From contig NZ_CP147838.1 in NCBI RefSeq assembly GCF_037338445.1, positions 2,170,001 to 2,234,000 of the forward strand: a stretch of DNA of 64,000 nt, given 5' to 3'. The notes beneath the pieces were generated by a model, which worked only from the letters and a program-made list of their open reading frames with translations, ran no database searches and was not told where the DNA came from. The translations under genes were made by a program, and so were the position numbers. The DNA comes from Salinibaculum sp. SYNS191. Its GTDB lineage: Archaea; Halobacteriota; Halobacteria; Halobacteriales; Haloarculaceae. Positions 34,401 to 40,735 of the stretch are shown here, one piece after another (position 1 is the stretch's first letter; each line of letters begins with the position of its first letter).

Positions 34401-34427
34401 TCGAACCCCTCCATTTCAGGTGGAGAC
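34401..34427 (-). repeat. ORB element in the orc1 promoter
   Basis: Minus strand GTCTCCACCTGAAATGGAGG followed by GGTTCGA. It keeps TCCA, TGAAA and GGGG of the ORB pattern. It lies 9-35 nt before the orc1 start, between the TATA-like element (34442-34449) and the ATG, where initiator binding would block transcription. Confidence 0.7.
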
Positions 34428-34441
34428 GCGTCGCACGCGCG

Positions 34442-34449
34442 TTAGATAA
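34442..34449 (-). promoter_or_regulatory. orc1 TATA-like element
   Basis: TTATCTAA on the minus strand, 50-57 nt before the orc1 ATG, is the only good AT-rich box upstream. It would place the transcript start inside the promoter ORB. Confidence 0.4.
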
Positions 34450-34870
34450 GGCCCCAGTCCGCCCGTACCATCGGATTTCGCGGGTTTTGGCGATAGACGC
34501 GCGTGCAGTTGAACCAGAAGAACCCGTGGTTGAAACGATATTAAAGATTTCGATTGTCAACCATTCGCACAGGAGTTCGTCGGCACTCGGTGAATAAACT
34601 CGTAACAACGGTTGACGAATTGGCACGAGTGGGTCAGGTTCTTCGATTCCCGAGGAGTCCGACGAGGCGAGCCCGGTCGACGGGAAGCGAGGGGTGGGGT
34701 GTGTTCGAAGAGGAGAGCGTGACGGCGAGGTGTCGGTGGTTCCGGCTGGCGGTGGAGGGGAAACCAGGGGAGGGAGACGGGAACGGTGAGGTTCGACGAA
34801 CAACGAGATGTGAGTGGTGAGTGGTTCGAGTGGGGCTGCCGGGAGGTAGGTCGGGACTGTGGTGGAAGTG

Positions 34871-34900
34871 ACCCCCCCACCCCTTCGTTTCGGGTGGAAC
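34871..34900 (-). repeat. ORB element, left of the unwinding element
   Basis: Minus strand GTTCCACCCGAAACGAAGGG followed by GTGGGGGGGT. It contains a seven-G run after the core, the G-string of haloarchaeal ORBs, pointing away from the AT-rich element. Confidence 0.85.
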
Positions 34901-34941
34901 GGAGAACAGCAGGGGAGGGGTGAGAGCGGCGAGAGGGAGTG

Positions 34942-35061
34942 CCATCTAGCTAGGAAAGTTTTAAGTTGATAGTACTAAAACCAAACCCGTACTAGACAAA
35001 AACTAAGGTTAGTGTGAGCTAGTATTAATTACTGCTAGACTCTAGTGAACTAATCTAGAGG
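34942..35061. other. DNA unwinding element, CTAG-rich
   Basis: About 120 bp that are far more AT-rich than anything nearby. It contains seven CTAG tetramers (starting at 34946, 34950, 34992, 35019, 35035, 35042 and 35055). It is bracketed by the inverted ORB pair, the position where Orc1/Cdc6 melts the duplex. Confidence 0.8.
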
Positions 35062-35155
35062 AATCTTCCGAGGCGTCTCCCCTCTTGCGGTTCTGGTCAC
35101 CTTCGGAACAACAGACCTCCACCTCCCGGCGTACTCCCACCCGGGGTATCCTGGG

Positions 35156-35183
35156 ACTCCAGTTGAAACGAAGGGGTGGGGGG
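35156..35183 (+). repeat. ORB element, right of the unwinding element
   Basis: Plus strand ACTCCAGTTGAAACGAAGGG followed by GTGGGGGG. It is the mirror partner of 34871-34900 and again has its G-string pointing away from the AT-rich element. Confidence 0.85.
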
Positions 35184-35309
35184 CTAGGACACATCCACGT
35201 TCTTCCTACGCGCTTCCGTCCCACAACCCGGTCGGTTTCACCTCCCGCTGGGCTCCGGCTGTGGCGGGTAGCAACTGCAAGTGACAGTTCACAGCCCGGG
35301 TGCCACGCC

Positions 35310-35540
35310 GCGACCTCGTATCCATCTCGTGTCGTCTCATGTCGTCTCGTCTCATTTCTCTCCTCTCCTGGGTGTCTCCTTTCCCTCCTGTTTCTCGCCC
35401 GCTTGTCTTTCCGCCGTCTCTCGGTCTCCTCTCTCTTTCCGTTACTCTCTCCACTGTTCTCTCTCCACTCCTCCCCTCTGCACTCTCGTCTCCCTTCGTT
35501 CCTCTCCAGTCTCTTGGCATCCTCTCTTTCGAGTGGAAAA
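35310..35540 (+). repeat. Polypyrimidine tract right of the origin
   Basis: About 230 bp in which the plus strand is mostly C and T, with short direct repeats such as TGTCGTCTC (35331-35349 region). Open frames here are compositional artefacts. A degenerate ORB-like TTTCGAGTGGAAAA lies at its right end (35528-35541). Confidence 0.6.
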
Positions 35541-35740
35541 TACCAGAATGCCCGCCCGCTCCTCGGGCCTCACGACTGCCCACGTCGTTTTCGAAATCAC
35601 ACAGGACCGTACGTGCCTCTCCCGACCGCACCACGCTTTCAGCTGCAGATATCGGATTCTTTATGTATGTCTGACGTACGCTTAAGTGAGTGCGCTCGGG
35701 TTGTTGTCACAAGCCCCACCCACGGGGCCGGGAGGATAGG

Positions 35741-36388
35741 ATGGGACTGCTCACAAACCTCAAATCAAGCATTTCACGTGCAGCATCGGTGTTGTTCTCC
35801 GAGGAGGAGTCGAAGCGCATCGGCATCTACGGCCCGCCGAACGCGGGGAAGACGACGCTCGCGAACCGCATCACGCGGGACTGGACCGAACACGGCGACG
35901 CGGTCGGTCCGGAGAGCCACATTCCCCACGAGACGCGACGCGCGCGCCGAAAGGAGAACGTCGAAATCGAGCGGAACGGATCGACCGTCAACATCGACAT
36001 CGTGGACACGCCCGGCGTGACGACGAAGGTCGACTACACGGAGTTCCTGGAACACGACATGGAGAAAGACGACGCTGTCCGCCGGTCGCGTGAGGCAACC
36101 GAGGGCGTCGCCGAGGCCATGCACTGGCTCCGGGAGGACGTCGACGGCGTCATCTACGTGCTGGACTCGACGACGGACCCGTTCACGCAGGTCAACACGA
36201 TGCTCATCGGCATCATCGAGAGCCAGGACCTCCCGGTCCTGATTCTCGCGAACAAGATAGACAAGGAGGAGTCGAGCGTCCAGCGCATTCGCAACGCCTT
36301 CCCGCAGCACGAGACGATTCCGCTGTCGGCGCTTGAGGGAGACAACATGGACGAAGTGTACGACAAGATAGCGGAGTACTTCGGGTGA
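35741..36388 (+). CDS. oapA: Origin-associated Era/Der-like GTPase (OapA type)
   Basis: 215 residues from ATG 35741 with a strong GGAGGAT ribosome-binding site upstream. G1 is GPPNAGKTT, G3 DTPGVT, G4 NKID and G5 SALEG, a complete GTPase set. A short basic/amphipathic N-terminus (LLTNLKSSISRAASVLF) precedes it. Its position next to oriC1, followed by the DUF2073 and zinc ribbon genes, matches the origin-associated oapABC genes described in Haloarcula hispanica, where they affect origin-plasmid maintenance. Molecular role unknown. Confidence 0.85.
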   Translation: MGLLTNLKSSISRAASVLFSEEESKRIGIYGPPNAGKTTLANRITRDWTEHGDAVGPESHIPHETRRARRKENVEIERNGSTVNIDIVDTPGVTTKVDYTEFLEHDMEKDDAVRRSREATEGVAEAMHWLREDVDGVIYVLDSTTDPFTQVNTMLIGIIESQDLPVLILANKIDKEESSVQRIRNAFPQHETIPLSALEGDNMDEVYDKIAEYFG

Positions 36389-36393
36389 ACAGT

Positions 36394-36777
36394 ATGGCAG
36401 AAGTGAAAAATCCCGGTGAGGGCGTCCAGATAGACCTCATCAGCGCCGAGCGCATGGACGGGCTCACGAGCATGGAGAAGATTCGGATGATCCTCGACGG
36501 CGTCCGCGAGGGCAACATCGTCATCCTCGAAGAGGGACTCTCCCCCGACGAGGAATCGCGGCTCATCGAGGTCACGATGACCGAAATCAGCCCGGACGAG
36601 TTCAACGGCATCGAGATAGAGACCCACCCGCGCTCGGAGACCGCCGACCAGAGCTTCCTCGACCGCCTGATGGGCAAGGAGTCGACGAAGAAACTGACGG
36701 TCATCGGGCCGGCCAACCAGATCGAGACGCTCCACAAGGACGAAACGCTCATTCAGACGCTCGTCTCCCGGAAGTAA
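36394..36777 (+). CDS. oapB: DUF2073 protein (OapB type)
   Basis: 127 residues from ATG 36394 (GTG 36385 possible), 5 nt after the GTPase stop. DUF2073 is a small archaeal family; here GVQIDLISAERMDG, ILEEGLSPDEES and the C-terminal TVIGPANQIETLHKDE are its conserved parts. It is soluble with an alpha/beta pattern. Always found next to the GTPase, it may act as its partner or effector; that is inference from gene order. Confidence 0.85.
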   Translation: MAEVKNPGEGVQIDLISAERMDGLTSMEKIRMILDGVREGNIVILEEGLSPDEESRLIEVTMTEISPDEFNGIEIETHPRSETADQSFLDRLMGKESTKKLTVIGPANQIETLHKDETLIQTLVSRK

Positions 36778-36779
36778 GG

Positions 36780-37433
36780 ATGCCCCACCAGTGTACCGAC
36801 TGCGGCCGGACGTTCGAGGACGGCTCCAAGCAGATGCTCTCGGGCTGTCCGGACTGCGGCGGCAACAAGTTCCAGTACCAGCCCGCCGGCGAGGACTCGC
36901 CCCCGAGCGAGGAACCCCCGGAGCCACCGGAGCCGCCGGTCGACAGTTCGGTCGCCCGCACGGTCGGCTCGGCCGCTACCGCTGTCCGCGACCTGGTCGG
37001 CAGCGGCCAGCCACCCGAGGACGACGCGCCGCCGTCAGCGGACAGTCCCGACACTCCGGACCCCGAAGTGCCGGGCGACGCGCCCGCACCGGAGACCGTC
37101 GAGGAGGACGCCGCACAGAAGAGTGCGCGCTCGGACGTCGTCTCGAAGGACGACCTCCCGCCGGCACCGGACTCGCCGGCGACCAGCAAGCGGACGCCGG
37201 TGCTGAACGACGACAGCGAGCGGCCCCGCGGGGCGGACCGCGAGCGGGACCGTCCGGACCTCTCGGAACTCCGCGAGGAACTCAACGACCAGTTCGAGTC
37301 CATCAAGGTGCTCGACCCCGGCAAGTACGAACTCAACCTGATGGAGCTGTACGACCGCGAGGAGTACATCATCGCGCTGCAGGAGGACGGCAAGTACACT
37401 ATCCAGGTTCCGGAACGCTGGGAAGAGGACTGA
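36780..37433 (+). CDS. oapC: Origin-associated zinc ribbon protein (OapC type)
   Basis: 217 residues, starting 2 nt after the DUF2073 stop. A zinc ribbon opens the protein (CTDCGRTF with SGCPDCGGNKF). A long Pro, Glu and Asp-rich disordered stretch (~38-165) separates it from a conserved C-terminal domain (SIKVLDPGKYELNLMELYDR, about 180-200). The ribbon could touch nucleic acid at the origin while the tail binds partners; this is inference. It completes the oapABC operon. Confidence 0.85.
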   Translation: MPHQCTDCGRTFEDGSKQMLSGCPDCGGNKFQYQPAGEDSPPSEEPPEPPEPPVDSSVARTVGSAATAVRDLVGSGQPPEDDAPPSADSPDTPDPEVPGDAPAPETVEEDAAQKSARSDVVSKDDLPPAPDSPATSKRTPVLNDDSERPRGADRERDRPDLSELREELNDQFESIKVLDPGKYELNLMELYDREEYIIALQEDGKYTIQVPERWEED

Positions 37434-37437
37434 TTCG

Positions 37438-37692
37438 TTACTCCCTGGCCACGTGCCAGGTCGTTCCGTTCGTGTAGGCCCAGGCCTCGACTGTCAGGTC
37501 CGTCGACGCCTCCGTCAGTCTCCGCATGTAGCTCCCGATCTGTTTCGAGGAGAGGTCGATGTCCTCCGCGACGAAGCGACTCTTGACGTAGATGTCTCCC
37601 TCCTCCTGGACGCGCTCGCGGAGGTAGGCGACCAGCGGGCGGGCCTTCGCCGGCACGGCATCCGTCTCGGGTGGTGCGGCGTTCGGAGACAT
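37438..37692 (-). CDS. Small wHTH-like haloarchaeal protein (DUF7123-like)
   Basis: 84 residues from ATG 37692. KARPLVAYLRERVQEEGDIYVKSRFVAEDIDLSSKQIGSYMRRL is the core (given here by its conserved K-R-P, YVKSRFVA and SSKQIG parts), looking like a winged helix for DNA binding, ending WAYTNGTTWHV. The family is small and haloarchaeal and has no known function. Its stop lies 4 nt beyond the convergent oapC stop, and the upstream membrane-protein gene ends 2 nt before its start. Confidence 0.75.
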   Translation of the reverse strand: MSPNAAPPETDAVPAKARPLVAYLRERVQEEGDIYVKSRFVAEDIDLSSKQIGSYMRRLTEASTDLTVEAWAYTNGTTWHVARE

Positions 37693-37694
37693 GG

Positions 37695-37913
37695 TCAGGG
37701 CGAGTAGTCGTGGCCGACGAGCAGGCAGCCGACGTGGACGGCGACGAGCCCGGCGAAGGCGAGCAGTTCCGAGTCCGTGACGGGGCTGGACAGCAGCGGG
37801 ACGTACACGAGCGGCATGAGGACCGCCGCCCAGAAGGCGAGGCGGCGAATCCCGCCGGCGACAGTGTCCCACGCGGTCGGGGGCGTCGGAAGGGGGACCA
37901 GTCGAAAGTTCAT
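37695..37913 (-). CDS. Small two-helix membrane protein (72 aa)
   Basis: 72 residues from ATG 37913, supported by a TATA box (CTTTATGC at about 37938-37945) 25-32 nt upstream. Two hydrophobic segments (about 23-42 and 47-66) lie after a Pro-rich start. No function is known. It is translationally close to the DUF7123-like gene, which starts 2 nt after its stop, so the pair is one operon. Confidence 0.7.
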   Translation of the reverse strand: MNFRLVPLPTPPTAWDTVAGGIRRLAFWAAVLMPLVYVPLLSSPVTDSELLAFAGLVAVHVGCLLVGHDYSP

Positions 37914-38046
37914 CCTGTTAGTGTCCTCGGACGCCAGCATAAAGGGTCTCGTGAAGACTCAAACAGCCGTTTGACCAGTCTCTCCCACGTCGGAACTTCG
38001 TACGGAAACAAGAAGAAATCGGGCGTTCTTCGTCGTCGCGTCCGCC

Positions 38047-38961
38047 TCAGCTAATCTTCTCGTACTGCTCGGAGAGCTTGTCGGCCGCTTCCTGCATCTG
38101 TTCGGCCTCGAAGTCGTCGATGTCCCACTCGATGATTTCCTCGACGCCGTCGGAGCCGAGTTTGGCCGGGACGCCGAAGCCGACGCCGTCGTGGCCGAAC
38201 TCGCCGTCGAGGACGACGGAGGCGGGCAGTACTTCGCCGGTGTCGTGGAGGATGGCCTCGACCATGTGGGCGACGCCGCGGGCGGGACCCCACTCGGTCG
38301 CGCCCTTGCGCTCGATGACGTTCATCGCGGACTCCTGCAGGTCGGCGAGAATCTCCTCCTTCTCGTCGTCGGTGAACGTCAGGTCCTCGCCGTCGACGCG
38401 GACCTTCGAGAAGACCGGGACCTGGGAGTCGCCGTGTTCGCCGAGGATGGTGGCGTCGACGTTCTGGACGGGCACGTCGAAGCGCTCGGAGAGGACGTAG
38501 CGGAAGCGAGCGGAGTCGAGCCGGCCGCCGAAGCCGATGACGTGGTTGCGCGGGCGGGACCCGGACTCGTAGAGGTGGCGGTTCAGGAGGTCGACCGGGT
38601 TGGACGTCGTGATAGTGATGAAGTCGTCGTTGTGCTCGGCCAGCGAGGACTGGATGTCGTCCATGATGGGCGCGTTGTCCTCGGCGAGGTCCAGGCGGGT
38701 GTCGCCCGGCGAGCGCGGGAGGCCGGCGGTGATGACCACGACGTCCGAGCCCTCGGTCGCCGCGTAGTCGCCCTGTCGGACCTCGGTGTTGGAGTCGTAG
38801 GCGATGCCGTGGTTGGTGTCCGCGGCCTGGCCGACGGTGACGTCCTCCTGTTCGGGGATGTCCACGAAGACGACCTCGTCAGCGATGTCTTCGAGGGCGA
38901 TGTTGTACCCTGCCGCCGCGCCGACGGTGCCTGCCGCACCGACGATGCTTACTTTTGCCAT
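38047..38961 (-). CDS. mdh: Malate dehydrogenase
   Basis: 304 residues from ATG 38961. The NAD-binding motif [16 protein letters not shown] (6-21) opens the LDH/MDH fold. [16 protein letters not shown], and the catalytic ILGEHGDSQ with His follow. The Arg residue in [13 protein letters not shown] indicates preference for oxaloacetate/malate. The protein belongs to the LDH-like tetrameric halophilic malate dehydrogenases. It works in the TCA cycle and is fed by malate from malate synthase during acetate growth. Confidence 0.93.
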   Translation of the reverse strand: MAKVSIVGAAGTVGAAAGYNIALEDIADEVVFVDIPEQEDVTVGQAADTNHGIAYDSNTEVRQGDYAATEGSDVVVITAGLPRSPGDTRLDLAEDNAPIMDDIQSSLAEHNDDFITITTSNPVDLLNRHLYESGSRPRNHVIGFGGRLDSARFRYVLSERFDVPVQNVDATILGEHGDSQVPVFSKVRVDGEDLTFTDDEKEEILADLQESAMNVIERKGATEWGPARGVAHMVEAILHDTGEVLPASVVLDGEFGHDGVGFGVPAKLGSDGVEEIIEWDIDDFEAEQMQEAADKLSEQYEKIS

Positions 38962-39130
38962 GTCACATGGAAATCCCTGCGGCCCTACGTTAAGATTGTC
39001 GGAACGCCACTCAGAACCATACCCATACCCTTCGGTACCGTCTCGCACACCACCGCACAGCGGCACCGACAGCCGGGTGTCGGGTGTGGTCCCGCAATGC
39101 CTATTCCTCCTCGTCTGCTCACACACGCAC

Positions 39131-39850
39131 ATGAGCGACTTCGACAAGGAAGCAGAGCGGGAGAAACTCCGCGAGAAGTACGAGCGCGACCAGGAGCAAC
39201 GCGAGGTGGCCGAGAAGATGAGCGAACTCCTCCTCCAGGGGGCGACGATGACGAACGCCCACTGCTCGGACTGTGGCGACCCCATCTTCCGGTACGACGG
39301 CCAGGAGTTCTGTGCCACCTGCGAGAAGGCGGTCGACCGCGGGACCGGCGACGCCGACGAGGAGAGCGAGGAGAAACCCGAGAACATCGAGGTCACCGAC
39401 CCCGACGACGAGGCCCGCGTGGCCTTCGGCGGCGACGCCGCACAGGCGGCCGACGAGGCCCAGCAGGACGAAGCGACGCAGTCACAGCAGGACACCGAGA
39501 CGCAGTCCCAGCCGACTGCGGACCAGGCCGCCCCCGCCGAGGAGACGCCGACCGAGGCAGGTGGTCCTGCACACGGACAGCCCCACCCTCCCGCTCGCCA
39601 GCGCACCCCCGAAGACCACACACACCAGCCGAGCGCCGGGCAGTCCGCAGGTCCTTCGGACCAGCCGCGTCAGGTCCCGGCGTCCGACCCGTCGGCCGCC
39701 AGCGACGTGACCGCTGCACGGGAGTCGCTGGTCCGGACGCTGACCCGTTTCAGCCAGCAGGCGGAGGCGGCCGAGGACCCCCAGCGGGCACAGGAGTACC
39801 TCGCGGCCGCGCGCGAGGCCGCCGAGACGCTTTCTTCGCTGCGGCGGTAA
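39131..39850 (+). CDS. Sjogren's syndrome/scleroderma autoantigen 1 (p27) family protein
   Basis: 239 residues from ATG 39131. A coiled basic/acidic N-terminus ([17 protein letters not shown]) leads to a single zinc ribbon ([23 protein letters not shown]), the signature of the archaeal-eukaryal autoantigen p27 family. A Gln/Pro/Glu-rich low-complexity stretch (80-190) and a C-terminal helix ([16 protein letters not shown]) follow. The family function in archaea is unknown. Confidence 0.82.
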   Translation: MSDFDKEAEREKLREKYERDQEQREVAEKMSELLLQGATMTNAHCSDCGDPIFRYDGQEFCATCEKAVDRGTGDADEESEEKPENIEVTDPDDEARVAFGGDAAQAADEAQQDEATQSQQDTETQSQPTADQAAPAEETPTEAGGPAHGQPHPPARQRTPEDHTHQPSAGQSAGPSDQPRQVPASDPSAASDVTAARESLVRTLTRFSQQAEAAEDPQRAQEYLAAAREAAETLSSLRR

Positions 39851-39853
39851 GTC

Positions 39854-40657
39854 TCAGTTCCAGGGCGCGGCGTCGAAGTCGACGACCCGTTTCCGGCGCT
39901 CGATGGCGTCGATTCGCCGGACGTCCTCGTCGTCCAGTTCCAGGTCCAGCGCCGCGTAGTTCTCCCGGATGTGCGCGGGCGTGGCGGCCTTCGGGATGGG
40001 GACGACGTTCTCCTTCCCGTCCAGCCAGGCGAGGCTCACCTGCGCGGGCGTGGCGTCGTGTTTCGCTGCGACGTCGACCAGTTCCGGCACGTCCAGTACC
40101 TCCCCCTTCGCCAGCGGGGAGTACGCGACCAGGTAGTGGTCGTCCTCCCGCGCAGTGGCGCGCAGTTCCTCCTGGGGGAGGAGGGGGTGACACTCCACCT
40201 GGTGGGCAAACAGCGGGGCGTCGAGGCGGTCCAGCGCGTCCGCGAGCAGGTCCGGCGTGAAGTTCGAGAGGCCGACGTGGCGAACCAGCCCCTCGTCGTG
40301 GAGTTCGTCGAAGGCAGCCAGCGTCCCCTCGGGGTCGTAGGTCCGGATGGGCCAGTGGACGTACAGGAGGTCCAGCGTGTCGACGCCGAGTCGGTCGCAA
40401 CAGCCCAGGGCGTGGTCGCGGACCGCGTCGTAGCCGAGGTTCCGGGAGTCGAGTTTCGTGGCGACGAAGACCTCCTCGCGGTCGACGTCGGCGGCGTCGA
40501 GTCCGGCCCCGACCGCCGCCTCGTTCTCGTACAGTTCTGCGGTGTCGACGTGGCGGTAGCCACAGTCCAGCGCGATGCGGACCGACGCCCGGCAGGTCTC
40601 GGGGTCGGTGTTCTCGTAGGTTCCCAGTCCGGGCGCGGGGAGCGTCGCGTCGGGCAT
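39854..40657 (-). CDS. Aldo/keto reductase
   Basis: 267 residues in a TIM barrel. Catalytic tetrad residues are in GYRHVDTAELYENE (Asp, Tyr), VATKLD (Lys) and YVHWPI (His). LSNFTPDLLADAL and the C-terminal IPKAATPAHIRENYAALD (NADPH binding) are typical. It reduces carbonyl compounds with NADPH, for example methylglyoxal or sugars. It is convergent with the p27-family gene, 3 nt apart. Confidence 0.9.
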   Translation of the reverse strand: MPDATLPAPGLGTYENTDPETCRASVRIALDCGYRHVDTAELYENEAAVGAGLDAADVDREEVFVATKLDSRNLGYDAVRDHALGCCDRLGVDTLDLLYVHWPIRTYDPEGTLAAFDELHDEGLVRHVGLSNFTPDLLADALDRLDAPLFAHQVECHPLLPQEELRATAREDDHYLVAYSPLAKGEVLDVPELVDVAAKHDATPAQVSLAWLDGKENVVPIPKAATPAHIRENYAALDLELDDEDVRRIDAIERRKRVVDFDAAPWN

Positions 40658-40735
40658 AGCCGCCGTTGTTCTCCCAGCGTGATGTATGTTAGCAGAAGCG
40701 ACCTTCAGTTCGCGGAGTGAGGGGACGCCGACGCC

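Larger units (their letters stand above)
34393..35740. other. oriC: Chromosomal replication origin (oriC1-type)
   Basis: A 1.35-kb gene-free region between orc1 and the oap operon. It contains an AT-rich unwinding element (34942-35061) flanked by inverted ORBs (34871-34900 on minus, 35156-35183 on plus) with their G-runs pointing outward, and a third ORB at the orc1 promoter (34401-34427). The left arm is purine-rich on the plus strand (about 34640-34935) and the right arm pyrimidine-rich (about 35310-35540). This layout matches the oriC next to cdc6 in haloarchaea. Confidence 0.9.

Noticed and set aside
34679..34703. A further ORB in the left arm
   Set aside because: The segment ends GAGGGGTGGGG like an ORB G-string but lacks the TTCCA-nn-GAAA half and needs a gap to align; it probably reflects the purine-rich composition.
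34640..34800. Genuine 5' extension of orc1 to 34803
   Set aside because: The translation upstream of 34392 is unlike any Orc1/Cdc6 and runs through origin elements; ATG 34392 with an acidic N-terminus fits better.
35310..35680. Protein-coding genes in the pyrimidine tract
   Set aside because: Open frames of 100-140 codons rich in Ser, Leu and Pro arise from skewed composition, lack family similarity and overlap each other.
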